The notes below the pieces were generated by a model. That model saw nothing but the letters and a program-made list of their open reading frames with translations. It was not told the origin of the DNA and did not search any database. Below are positions 48,340-59,324 of a DNA stretch of 64,000 bases, piece by piece (the stretch's first letter is position 1; each line of letters opens with the position of its first letter). The position numbers were made by a program, and so were the translations under genes. Origin of the DNA: Isoetes taiwanensis (taxonomy: Eukaryota; Streptophyta; Lycopodiopsida; Isoetales; Isoetaceae); assembly GCA_021234155.1 (NCBI GenBank), contig JAJEKV010000062.1, positions 1,284,602 to 1,348,601 on the forward strand. Reading direction: 5' to 3'.

Positions 48340-50442
48340 CATACTGGAGATAAGCTCATTTTCTATGTTGACATTCCTTTACATGGGTATTTCTTACAAA
48401 CATGCATATGTTGTGTACAACTGAGAATTGCATAGAATTACAATGCCCAAGATTACCCTCCCCCTTTATAGCTATCCATCGGGTCTTCTTACAAACCAGA
48501 CATGCATACATTACATCGCAGCTAATAATTGCATAGAACTATAATGCCCAACATCCCCCCTCCCCCTAACCAACAAAGAAAAGAACACCCCAAATGGCAT
48601 GCATTACCTTACCTGTATAAGATTACAATTTTACATGCCATGAAGTACATATAAATGCTCTATATGTTGCATATACATGTCCAATCAAAAGCGCCACACT
48701 CCTTGGATTGACTGTATTCACAAACATCATCTACGTCTTCAAAAATAATAGAAGGATGTATAACAAATATTGAGACCAATTCCACCACAAAAATATTTTT
48801 GCAAAAGCATGACAGGACTTGCGAAAAATGAGGTCATTTATCCATATTTTCGTCTTTTCTACATATAGAAAACGTACCTAGACATTTAACACTTAGAAAT
48901 TATGTTTAATTTGCGTTACCATCTATCTTAATGCTAGCAATTATGATATACTTAAACCCATAGATAATAAGCACGTGTTGAGGAGCACAAAAGTGGGTCT
49001 GGTTGTTAAGTTATACTGGCACATCGGTATAATCAAGAAATCAAATGCCCTCAAATTGGAATTTTAATTCATCTCATTACTTGCATCTCAAACCACAAAC
49101 GGTTCTTTATAGTGCATTCAGGTTCAATGTTAGGTTGTGAGTATTTGTCTGTGATCCAACATAACATAATCAACTTTAAATCCAAATACCACATACACAA
49201 AATCTATATATTGAATTCTATGTACAACACAAAAGGATTTCTATGGTATACTCAAGTTCTATGTTAAGTGTGCGAGTATTTGTGGGTGATCCAACATAAC
49301 ATAATCAAGTTTAAATCCCACTATCACACACACAAAACGTACATTTTGAATTCTATGTCAATGAATCTTGCAAATTTCCTCTATATTACGCTTGCCTCCT
49401 CCAAGCTACATTATCTATTCTTGCCAACAATGAAGCAATCACCTCTTCAAATTGTTGTTTAACGCGCAGCAACCGCACCATAACTAGTCAAAGTGTTAAA
49501 ACCAAATAAGGCTATAATGTTGAGGGTTCTTACGACACGATTTATGAATACATTCAAAATGCGCAAGCATTCATTTTAAATATAATGTTCGAAAATGTCC
49601 AAGAGAAAGCTATCATTCATTGTCAGGTATAATGTTTTGAAAACGCCCAAGAGAAAGCTACTAGTTCGAGGAAATTATTCTTTCTAGTAATTTAAGAGCA
49701 TGTAGCACCATAGGGGCAATTGATGGGGAGGCGGTCGAAAAAAAAAGTTGTCGAACCGGTGGCCTCAGATTCTTATTGTAGTGTATCTCACAAAGTCTCA
49801 TAAAATTGTGTCATTGAGCCTTCCAACTAGAACGAATGGCTAGGTGAATCCCCATTTAAAAAAAAAAACATAGTTTGTAGATCTTTGTCATAGGCCTCCA
49901 GATCAAGATCATTTTCATTGAAAATAGGTGCTTCGAGCTCTCGAAGTAGAGCAAGAAACAAAATCATGACGACAGAACTTGCTACAAGACAGAAAGCTAT
50001 GACAGAAACTGGCTACAAACCACGCACAAAATGCATCTCAAGCATTCCTTCACCCTAGATAATGCAGACATGAACATAATGTATTTTTACATTCATCGTC
50101 AAAAAACATGTCTTTGAACCTTAACATTACTACAAAATCTTGTGGTTATTGAACCCTTTGCTTTGCCAAACAAACAAATTGGAGCATAAACATTGCAGCA
50201 TAAATGGCAGAGCATGGATGTGGTCAACATGGAAATTCAATGGTTGCACAGAAAACAAAAATAACATTCAGTTGCCAAATGCTCTGAACTGATGCATCCT
50301 TGTGTGCTCTTGCATTGACACTTGTTCTGCCTTGATTAACTACAATCTTGTAGAGATAGTTTCTAATATTTTTCTTAACCCTTGATCTTGTTTCTAAAAA
50401 TCCACACGGTTAAGTTATCTCTTCTGATATTATCATTGAGAT
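48340..50442. other. No gene seen, copy B
   Basis: AT-rich. It includes the GTTAAAACCAAATAAGGCTA stretch (about 49,495) that marks the right side of the deletion in copy E. Confidence 0.5.
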
Positions 50443-50472
50443 ACTAGTAATGGTGCCCAGCGTTGCTGGGCA
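50443..50472 (+). repeat. Left terminal inverted repeat
   Basis: 30 bp, perfectly complementary to 55,230-55,259. Contains the internal hairpin GCCCAGCGTTGCTGGGC. Confidence 0.95.
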
Positions 50473-51146
50473 TATGTTTGGTACATGTAGATGAACCGAG
50501 AGAAGAAAAGAGTCGGACAGAGACTAAGTAACTTTGTAATAATGAGATGAGCTTCACTTGTAATGTATTATAAACTTCATATATTATAAACTTTGTAATG
50601 TATCATAAAACAAATATTACTGGAAACTTGGGATAAAAGATTAATACCTGCCAAAGCTCAACAAAAAGTCTCAACATGTCAAGAGGCTATTAAGAAATGA
50701 TAGATGCTATTAAGAAAACCAAGCTAAAGAGGCAATGCTATACCGAACAATTTAAAGAAAGAGATGAGATTGAGAAGTCGATATCAACATGGACTTGCTC
50801 TTTGACGTCTTAAGGATATTGTTGTTTTTTTTCTTTTTTTTTTTTTTTTTTTTTGGGGGGATATACGTCACAGGATTTTGGGAGGATCATTGCTGTTGAA
50901 CAAAAGTTTATCATAGGTGGATTCATATCTATATATGTGTACAATGGATTATTCTAAGGTTGTTCATGGTGGAGATTGAATAAGGGGGGATAGTGTACTA
51001 TACATCCTAAAGGCTTATCCCTTATCAAAGACGAATCGAATGCTATAACATGGTTACCAAGGAGTATCAACACCTTTTGAAATTCCCATATTTATAAATT
51101 GTCTAGGACTTAGTACTATATAAGGTCACAGATGGTTTGAACATCA

Positions 51147-51226
51147 ACAACATGGGCGGGAGGTCAAGTTATGTCAATCTAGGATATTATCATGGGCGGG
51201 AGGTCAAGTTATGTCAATCTAGGATC
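51147..51226 (+). repeat. 40-bp tandem pair inside the TIR element
   Basis: CATGGGCGGGAGGTCAAGTT starts at 51,151 and 51,191, with identical 40-bp units. Shortly after, GGGGTGGGTTGCATA-like 15-mers are doubled at about 51,359-51,388. Confidence 0.9.
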
Positions 51227-51781
51227 CATGGATGTATCTTCAAGAGAGAAGCATTTTTACCGGATTTAAAGAACATGAATATGATGCTTAAGATTCCTAA
51301 ATGCATAGAGCAAGGTCGTCGCAAATTTTGATATTTTGGGGTAAAAAAACATGAAGATAGGGGTGGGTTGCATAGGGGTGGGTTGCAAAGATAAAAATGC
51401 TCACATCTATTAAGTTTTGTAAGCAACAGTAAAAATGGCAATGATCCAATCTTTGCACTATGTAAACTAAACCTTGTAAGCAAAACCTTGAGCCTTTAAC
51501 ACTCAATGCTTAGAATATTTAATTAGCTTCAAACAATGCACAAAGACAACACAACAGATTACTGCTTGTATGCAACAATCAAGTGCAAGCAGTTAAGCCT
51601 TGTTAAATATCCAGTATGTAATGAAGCTCATTTAAATTATTTTCTTTCTATCAAAGTTATACAGGCACCACATATGCAAAGAATCCATTACAAATTTCTC
51701 AATGATGCTGAAATATAGGTGGGTTGAATATAATCCACGGATGATATTCAAATGGTGGTCGACCGGTAGTAGCCAGTATCT

Positions 51782-52300
51782 GCTCAGTATCTGCTGTCGT
51801 AACCATGAGCTCTGCTTTAACCCTGTTTAACGTCTTCGTGGCTGCAAAATGCAATGATTAGAACAAAAGGAATGAGAAAAAAACTGCACTTATCTGTTAA
51901 CAAAATATAAACTTTCATTTGCTCCCTTCTTCAGCTGCTTATAGTTTGCAGCTTGAGCTAAAAGATTAATACCTTCAGCAAATAGTGGCAAATGCAACAA
52001 ATATCTCCAATGGCTCAGTATCTGCTGCCATAACCATGAACTCTGCTTTACCTCTGTTTTAACGTCTTCGTGGCTGCAAAATGCAATGATTAGCACAGAA
52101 GGAATGAGAAAAAATTTGCAATTATCTATTAACACAATATGCACTTTCACTTGCTCCCTAGCTGCTTGTAGTTTGCAGCTTGAGCTAAAAGATTAATACC
52201 TTCAGCAAATAGCGGCAAATGCAACAAAAATCTCCAATAGCTCAGTATCTGCTGTCATAACCACGAACTTTGCTATGTTTAAAGTCTTTGTGGTTGCATG
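51782..52300 (+). repeat. 229-bp tandem repeat inside the TIR element
   Basis: GCTCAGTATCTGCTG starts at 51,782, 52,013 and 52,240 (periods 231 and 227 bp). Two full units and a partial third. Units contain GTCTTCGTGGCTGCAAAATG and CAAATGCAACAAATATCTCC. No coding signal. Confidence 0.9.
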
Positions 52301-53525
52301 GGAAGTAGAAATGATTCTGCATGGAAAGATTATAACGTGAGTTCCATGTTCTGCCCAACATCATTTCAAACTCAAAACTCAAATCTCAATTGACAGAACT
52401 CAAATCTCCAATTGAAAAACTCAAAACAAATCTGCATTCTAAGGCAAAAAATATTTTTTTACCTTAGTTTCATTCATCCGAACAAAGGCATAGCTACTAT
52501 CAGCAGATCTGACACATCGGGAAAAGCCTCAGAGCTGAGTCTTAAATAATGCTGAAAATTAAACCAAGATTTAAAAAATTTTAATTGCACAATGCAGCCC
52601 AGCTCTGAAGATCCCACAAAGCTACAATTATAGAGATTATTCAAATGTGCATGAAATTGCAATTATACCTTAAGCCACAACAATTCAGAAAAAGCATGTG
52701 TTCTAAACTATATTACTAACCGAAGGAAAGTTTGGAGCTTTGAGCCCAGATGTTTCTGTCTTGGCGCATAATAGTAGCAGCGAAGAGAAGACCATTTCCA
52801 GAGCTGCCAGCAAGTGATCATCAACGTAAGTCTTCCAAGACATAGCTGTATATGCCGAAGGAGATAGGGCAAGGCAAGATCTGGATATTGTGTCATAGCT
52901 CATAGCACCCTGTAGAATCCACCTTAGTGCAAACCCAGTGAGGCATAGACCCTGTGAGCAATGGTTCATCGACCAAGCCAAACCCTGTGAGGCATAAATC
53001 CGTAGCAACCAGCATTATAAGCATATAAGCATCAGATCCAGAGCGTCAGGTAGCCTCTACAGAGATGCTGCACCAATAAATCTTGTATTGTCGTAAACCT
53101 GGTGGGGAAATCTTCCAAGAGTCTGCACAAAAGAGAACATACGGCAAAAAAAACATAAATCGATTGTCAAGGACATCGGATGTCAAGAATGAACTTTGCT
53201 TCTTCAGCTTCATGTCGATTCAGTTGGTAATGGATCAGCTGGACGTAATGCAACAGAAGAATGTGAAACCGAAAACAGAAGAGAAAAAATTGCAGCGGAA
53301 ACAAAGAGAAACCTAGAAAAAAAACCTAAAGGTGAAATCTCGGCCTTTAAATTAAGTTCGAAAATCTGAGCCGTCCAAATTAGGGCGTGGTCCATTACAC
53401 AACATCTTATATTATAAAGTTTTAGCGTATGTCTTGCATCAAACCCTAATTTAGATAGTTGAGATCGTCTGATTGCATTTGAAGGCCGAGATTTATCGCA
53501 CAACTTCCCACCACCATGATTGGCC
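52300..53525. other. TIR element interior, unassigned
   Basis: A mixed-composition region with short frames on both strands (about 60-100 codons), none with a recognised domain. GTGAGGCATA words are doubled near 52,939 and 52,988. Confidence 0.4.
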
Positions 53526-53529
53526 ATGC

Positions 53530-55130
53530 TCTGATCTCTCAAGAGGAAAGGGAAAATGGCAGAGAAAAGGGCAAAGTGAGAGGCAAAAAGGCACGGGTAA
53601 AAGGGAAAGACGGAGAAGAAAAAAGGAAAGGGAAAAGAGCAACTAAAAAAGGGAAAAGAAAAGAAAGGGAGAAAAAGGAAGGAAAAAAAGACACTATAAA
53701 AGGAAAAGTGGGGAAAAGGGTGAGGATGTAATAAGGAAAAGAAAAGGGGAAAGGAGGAAAAGGAAGAAAAAAGGGGCAACGGAAAAAATGTGAAGACGAA
53801 AAGGGTGACGGAAGGGAAAAAGGGGAAGATAAGAATGGTGGACAGAGGGAAAAAAGGGCATGGAAAAATAGAAAGGGAAGGAAAAAAGAAAAAGGAGGCG
53901 AAAAAGGGAAAAGGGCATGAGGAAAAGGGAGAGGGAAATGAGAGAGAAAGGAGAAAGTGGCACGAGAAGAGGAAAAGGGTGAGGAAAGGAAAAAAAGAAA
54001 GGGAAAAAGAGATGGAAAAGGGAAAAGGGAAAAGCGAAAAGCAAAAAGAGAACAGAAAACATGGAATAGAAAAAGAGGAAAAGCGAAAAGGGGAAGAGGG
54101 TGGGAAAAGGAGGAAAAAGGGCATGTGAAAAAGGTGGAAAAAATGGAATGGAAAAAGGTGTGGGAAAATGGAAAGGAAAAGAGAGAAGGAAAAAAAAAGG
54201 TGGAAAGGAAAGAGGAAAAGGGCATAGAAAAAGAGAAAAGGATGAAAAAAAGAAGGAAAAGGAAATGGGAGGCGAAAAGGGAAAGGGGAAAGAAAAAAGA
54301 ACACGAGGAATAAGGAGGGAAAATGGAAAAGAGGAAGGGAAAAAGGGCACGGAAAAAACTGGAAGAGGGAAAGGGTGAGGAAAGGGTAAAAATAAAAGGA
54401 AAAAGAGCATGGGGAAAGGGAAAAGAAAAAGAAAAAAGGGCAATAGGGACGGGGAAAAGGGGAAGAGGGTAAGGAAAGGCGGAAGAAAAGGCAAGTAAAA
54501 AAATTTGGAAAAAAGGGAATGGAAAAATACATGGGAAAAAAGGAAAAGGAAAAAGGAAAGGGAAAGGGAAAGGGAAAGGGAAAGGGAAAGGGAAAGAAAG
54601 AGAAAAGGAAAGGGGGAAGGAAAGAGGAAAAGGGCACGGGAAAAATGGAAAGGGTGGGGAAATGATGAAAAAAGAAGGAAAGGGAAAAGTAAAAAGGGAG
54701 GCGGAAAGGGGGGAAGGAAAGGAAAAAAGGCATGAGAAAAAAGAAAGAAGAAAATGGGAAAAAAGAGACATGAGATAAAGAAGAAGAGGGTGAGGAGAGG
54801 AAGAAAAACATAAAAAAAAAGGCGGGGAAAAGGGAATGCAAAACGGGCATGAGAAAATGGAAGGGAAAAGAGAAAAGCAAAAGGAATGGGAAAAGGAAAG
54901 GGAAAAAAGATCATGAGAAAAATGGGAAGGGTGGAGAAAGGTGAAAAGGGAAGGAAAAAAACCGTCAAAAAAAGGGAAAGGGAAAGGGAAAAATGAGAAG
55001 GAGAAAAGGAAGAAAAAGAGGAGGGAGAAGAGGGTAAAAAAAAAAGAGAGAGAAGGAGAAAAGTAAATGTGCAGGGAAAATAAGAAAAGGGAAAAAAGAA
55101 AGTGTGTAAGAAAATGAGGAAAAAAGGATA
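53530..55130 (+). repeat. 1.6-kb purine-only tract
   Basis: Almost exclusively A and G on the plus strand, with isolated CAT/CAC words. The core 54,556-54,597 is a perfect (GGGAAA)7 run. GGGCATG-GAAAA-like words recur roughly every 60-110 bp (for example near 53,857, 54,119, 54,218, 54,338, 54,730 and 54,846), implying a degenerate longer unit. The long pyrimidine-strand frames of 480-566 codons are consequences of composition, not genes. Such tracts can adopt triplex DNA. Confidence 0.95.
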
Positions 55131-55229
55131 TGCAGGATAGAGCAAAGGGAAGATTGGTTTCTATTATATTAGATGTATAAAAATGAGTCTGAGCTGAATA
55201 GGTTTCCATCCACAAATGTTCCCAACATT

Positions 55230-55259
55230 TGCCCAGCAACGCTGGGCACCATTACTAGT
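55230..55259 (-). repeat. Right terminal inverted repeat
   Basis: Reverse complement of 50,443-50,472. Contains the hairpin GCCCAGCAACGCTGGGC. Confidence 0.95.
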
Positions 55260-55289
55260 TATAATATAAGATTAACGTTAACGTTGAGA

Positions 55290-55406
55290 TATTGCAAAAA
55301 AAAAAAAATCCACACGGTCATCTCACGCGGTCAACCCAGGTCATCCTACACGGTCATCCCATACGATCGGCCTATATAAGACCGTCATTCCACAGTAAAC
55401 ACCAAA
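55290..55406 (+). promoter_or_regulatory. Module 3 promoter, copy B
   Basis: A12, then CACACGGTCATCTCA, CGCGGTCAACCCA, GGTCATCCTA and CACGGTCATCCCA repeats, then CCTATATAAGACC (TATATAA 55,373-55,379). The ATG at 55,407 follows after 34 bp in the context CACCAAAATGAAG. Confidence 0.6.
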
Positions 55407-56482
55407 ATGAAGAAGACGGAAATGAAGATGGCGAAGCAAGGTGAAGCTCTTAAGAAGTGCAAGACGGCAAAGAGTGAAGGTGTTAAAAAGTCTAGAATAA
55501 TGAAGAACATAAAAAAGAAGATGGAGAAGCGTGAACAGATAGAGGAATTCAGCTATTTGGAGCAAATGAAAGGTATGTTGTTTTTGGAGAAAGAAGTTGC
55601 CATGTTGGATGACTTGTTGGCCCAAGAAAATTTCAATTCTCTATCACAAGAAGATGACTTGAAGCAAAAAAGGGGATATCGACTCTCAAACTGGTTGTAG
55701 GCTCTCAAACCCTTGAGGAATTGTTTGATGACGACTTGCCAAGACTAGAGGAACATGGAGATATGCTTGACTTTGTCAACGCCAAGAAGCAAACAGACGG
55801 TGATATCAATGCAAGAAATGCGTTGTTAGCAAACATTGAGTTGCCAAGCCTTCAAGAATTGTTTGATGAAGACTTGCCTACGCTTTTGTGAGGTCGGGTC
55901 TAGAGGAACATAGGGACATGCTTGACGTGGTAAATGTCAATGACGAAGTAGATGGCTTGTTGTCGAGATAGACTTGCCAGTCCTTGATGAAGACTTGCCA
56001 ACATTTTGTGATGCAAGACTAGGGCAACGGGAGCCCCATCACAAGAAAATGATCATGAAGACATGCTTGACTTGATGAAGACTTGCCAACATTTTGTGAT
56101 GCAAGACTAGGGCAATCAGAGCCCCATCACAAGAAAATGATCATGAAGACATGCTTGACTTGATTAATGTCTCGGTCAACAATAAGAAGAGAAAGGAAGC
56201 AAGCGGGGATAATGATGAGACATGTTTGGGATGAGTTTGATGGCATGTTAGCACTGGCAGAATTGCTAAACAAAGACAATCATATGTTTGATGGGCGTGC
56301 AAGCGAGGGGTGATGATGAGACATGTTCTTTGGGATGAGTTTGATGCCGTGTTGGCACAAAGAAGATAGGGATGACGAAGAAGCAACACAAGAAGCAAAG
56401 ATGTTTTTGGGATGAGTTTGATGCCATGTTGGGACAAAGCAGAATTGCTAAACAAAGGCAATCATATGTTTGATGGATGAGG

Positions 56483-57765
56483 CAATACTTGCGGGGAACA
56501 CCACCACAACAAGGTTGCATCTGGTCGGGTGAATTTGATTTTGATGCCTTATTAGCGGGGAGGGCATTGTCGGGAAAAGTCCATGGTCAATGCATCATTA
56601 GCAATTACAAGTCAACAAGCTATGACAAGCATGGCGGTATTGTATCGAGAACCAATGGCATCAACGGGAGCAACAAGTGACAAAGCAGCTCAAGGATGAA
56701 AATGCAAGACGATCATGCCCAAGTATGCGCCCCTCGGTGTTTCGGTAGTGACACCCGTTTCGACTATTTTGAGAATAAAAAGGAAACCAACCAAGGTATT
56801 ATTGTAGGAGTGCGGCGGGGGCGGGACCATCGGGGCAAACGAGGCCATCTCAACCTTCGGCATCGCAATAAAAAAAGATCAAAGGTGCCTGTCGGTTGTC
56901 GCAGAATAAAAAAGATCCGGGATGCCAATCATAACTTGGCTTTCTGTACACACTCGACCACTTGTATGCGAGTTATTGAAGTTGCATGGTCATTTGGTCA
57001 TAAGAGACGGGTACGGTTATTATATTGGATAGCTGCCATTTGAAAATACTTGTAAATAATCTGGCAGAATATGCCTTTTGTAAATACTCGACCACTTGTA
57101 TTGTTATCAAGACTGGCCATTTGTAATATTTATCACAATGTTGTCAACAGTTTTACATTCTTTTGTAGATCAAAGCAATAATTGAGCCATTAGTGCTTGT
57201 GCTCTAGAATTTGTTAGTGCCTCATTACTAGTGGCGAAGCGGTAAGTACTTACATTATTGCTTGTGTGCTATTTTGTGCGACCAACCAGCCATAATGCTC
57301 CTTTAACTACTTACATTCGCTTGTGTGCTAGCTATGCAACCAACCAGCCATAATGCTCCTTTAACGTTAGTCGTGGACCAAGGGTTTTGGACTAGCAATT
57401 GCATAAAGACTCAAAAATGGTTTCTTAGATTTATGGAGGATCCTTGCCATGTCGGGTTAGAAGTATTAAATGGATGGCTTGATCAATTTGACGCTACAAA
57501 GAGTTTCATTTCAATTAACGAGTCATTATCAAGATTGAAGAGAAAGATATATGAGTCATGTTAAATCTGCAACTCTTGCATTGAGAAATAAGCCAGATTG
57601 GGTAATAAATTGCATTATGGTGTTTACAAACACCAAAGGCAACACCTTTATCATACTGAGAGATCGTTATTTGAGAATGAGTATATGAATCAAGTAGCGA
57701 ATTTTGCGGCTTATTTTGTGACTTGGCGGATTATTTTGCGGCTTATTTTGTGACTTGATGGATGG
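56483..57765 (+). repeat. 1.28-kb tandem repeat, unit 1, copy B
   Basis: From CAATACTTGCGGGGAACACC to the next CAATACTTGCGGGAACACC at 57,766, a period of 1,283 bp. Contains Dof finger 1. Confidence 0.85.
56716..56870 (+). other. Dof zinc-finger domain 1, copy B
   Basis: CPRC region slightly damaged, then FGSDTRFDYFENKK clearly in frame, NQ-RYY after an indel, TGTAGG-GTGC for the second cysteine pair, then GGDRxW-like coding. Matches the C-x2-C-x21-C-x2-C pattern when the copies are compared. Confidence 0.8.
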
Positions 57766-58947
57766 CAATACTTGCGGGAACACCACCACAACGGGTTGCA
57801 TCCGGGTGGGGTGAATTTGATGCCTTATTAGCGTAAGGGCATTGTAGGGGAAAAGTCCATGGTCAATGCATCATTAGCAATTACAAGTCAACAAGCTATG
57901 ACAAGCATGGCAGGCGTGTATCGTGAACCAATGGCATCAACAGGGACAACAAGTGTGCAGCTCAAGGATGAAAATGCGTAAGACGATCATGCCCAAGTAT
58001 GACCTGCCCTCGGTGTTTCAAAGTGACACCCATTTTCGACTATTTTGAGAATAAAAAGTAAACCAACCAAGGTATTATTGTAGGGAGTGCGACAGGATTG
58101 GACCATGGGGGGCAAACCGAGGCCATCTCAACCTCGGCATGTGGGAATAAAAAGATCCAAGGTGCCAATCGGCGTTATGAATAAAAAAGATCCGGGATGC
58201 CAATCATAACTTGGCTTCTGACACACTCGACCACTTGTATGCGTTATTGAAGTTGCATGGCTGTTGGTCATATAAGAGACTTATGCAGTTATTATATTGG
58301 ATAGCTGCCATTTGAAAATACTTGTAAATAATCCGCGAATAATATGCCTTTTGTAAATACTCGACCACTTGTATTGTTATCAAGACTGGCCATTTGTAAT
58401 ATTTATCACAATGTTGTCAACAGTTTTACATTCTTTAGTAGATACGGCAATAATTGAGCCATTTAGTGCTTGTGCTCTAGTAATTAGTGCCTCATTACTA
58501 GTGGCGAAAGCAAAGAAGTACTTTCTGTTATCGCTTGTATGCTAGCTTGTGCAACCAACCAGCCATAATGCTCCTTTAACGTTAGTCGTGGACCAAGGGT
58601 TTTGGACTAGCAATTGCATAAAGACTCAAAAATGGTTTCTTAGATTTATGGAGGATCCTTGCCATGTCGGTTACAAGTATTAAATGGATGGCTTGATCAA
58701 TTTGACACTTTGCTAAAAAGAGTTTCATTTTCAATTAACGAGTCATTATCAAGATTGAAGAGAAAGATATATGAGTCATGTTAAATCTGCAACTCTTGCA
58801 TTGAGAAATAAGCCAGGATTGGGTAATAAATTGCATTATGGTGTTTACAAACACCACAGTGCAGCACCTTTATCATACAGAGATCGTTATTTGAGAATGA
58901 GTATATGAATCCAAGTAGCTTAATTTTGCGGCTTATTTTGTGACTTG
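57766..58947 (+). repeat. 1.28-kb tandem repeat, unit 2, copy B
   Basis: Colinear with unit 1, containing Dof finger 2 and ending at the FAAYFVTW-coding text. Confidence 0.85.
58005..58120 (+). other. Dof zinc-finger domain 2, copy B
   Basis: TGCCCTCGGTGT encodes CPRC. FDYFENKK follows, then VNQPRYYCRECDR in the next frame and W-T-M-G-G-K. The second cysteine pair is TGT AGG GAG TGC at 58,079-58,090. This is the clearest statement of the Dof signature in the window. Confidence 0.9.
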
Positions 58948-59073
58948 GCGGATGGATACGCCTGTGGCTGAAATAAACTACCATGTGATAGCCTTGGCAG
59001 TTCTTCAAGTTAGGATAATCTATTATTGCATTATGAGAACTGTGCCAAGCTGCTGCATGCACCTTTCCTGCTT

Positions 59074-59181
59074 GAGAACAGTTTGCATGAGATTGTGCTT
59101 GTTCATTTTGTTAGATCTATAAGAACAACTATTCAATATCTTTTGTCATCAATAACTTCCATCAACAATTTGTTTCGCTGC
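59074..59181 (+). repeat. 108-bp direct repeat left of PPR, copy B
   Basis: Pairs with 59,763-59,870. Shared text runs from GAGAACAGTTTGCATGAGAT through CATCAACAATTTGTT. Confidence 0.9.
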
Positions 59182-59324
59182 AAGTATGAGATCTAGTTTT
59201 ATAACAAAGACCTTTTGAAAGAATTAGTCAAAATTTAAGTGTCTTTTATAAGTTGCCCTTGAGTCTGATATTTTTGAGTCTGATATGTGATTGTGATGCT
59301 GGCAGAACCACTGGTTGTGACACT

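Larger units (their letters stand above)
50443..55259. mobile_element. 4.8-kb terminal-inverted-repeat element
   Basis: Starts ACTAGTAATGGTGCCCAGCG and ends with its reverse complement. The 30-bp ends are perfect inverted repeats and similarity extends to about 44 bp. Inside each end, GCCCAGC-GTT-GCTGGGC is itself a hairpin. Copy A lacks the element at the equivalent site (about 9,985), giving an empty-site comparison. Flanks TATCATTGAGAT (left) and TATAATATAAGAT (right) may be an imperfect target duplication of about 9-12 bp. No transposase-like frame was found, so the element looks non-autonomous. A Mutator-like origin is one option, unproven. Confidence 0.8.
55407..59196 (+). pseudogene. 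Dof-domain transcription factor-like gene, copy B
   Basis: Starts at the ATG behind a TATA box. Residues 1-45 are Lys-rich (MAKQGEALKKCK, KNIKKKMEKRE), plausibly nuclear targeting. Then come ELFDDDLPRLEEHGDMLDF, ELFDEDLPTL and VLDEDLPTFCDARLG repeats, then DDETCxWDEFDxMLA repeats (about 56,215-56,430), then GEFDFDALLAG (about 56,527). Dof finger 1 lies at 56,716-56,870 and finger 2 at 58,005-58,120. After each finger comes a block with KWFLRFMEDPCHV, INESLSRLKRKIYES, LHYGVYKHH and FAAYFVTW. Termination at the TAG 59,194-59,196. About ten frameshifts. A nuclear DNA-binding regulator is inferred from the Dof fold. The two-finger, C-terminal layout is unusual. Confidence 0.75.

Noticed and set aside
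54556-54597. GGGAAA repeat as a telomere or interstitial telomere
   Set aside because: Plant telomeres are TTTAGGG-type. The run is embedded in degenerate purine sequence inside a TIR element.
53210-55239. Three overlapping minus-strand frames of 483-566 codons rich in Phe, Ser, Pro and Leu
   Set aside because: They are the translation of a pyrimidine-only strand. Stop codons cannot occur where both G and A are nearly absent, and all three frames stay open together.
50443-55259. Helitron classification of the 4.8-kb element because of hairpins near its ends
   Set aside because: Canonical Helitrons lack 30-bp perfect terminal inverted repeats and end in CTRR after a single 3' hairpin. Here both ends are symmetrical.
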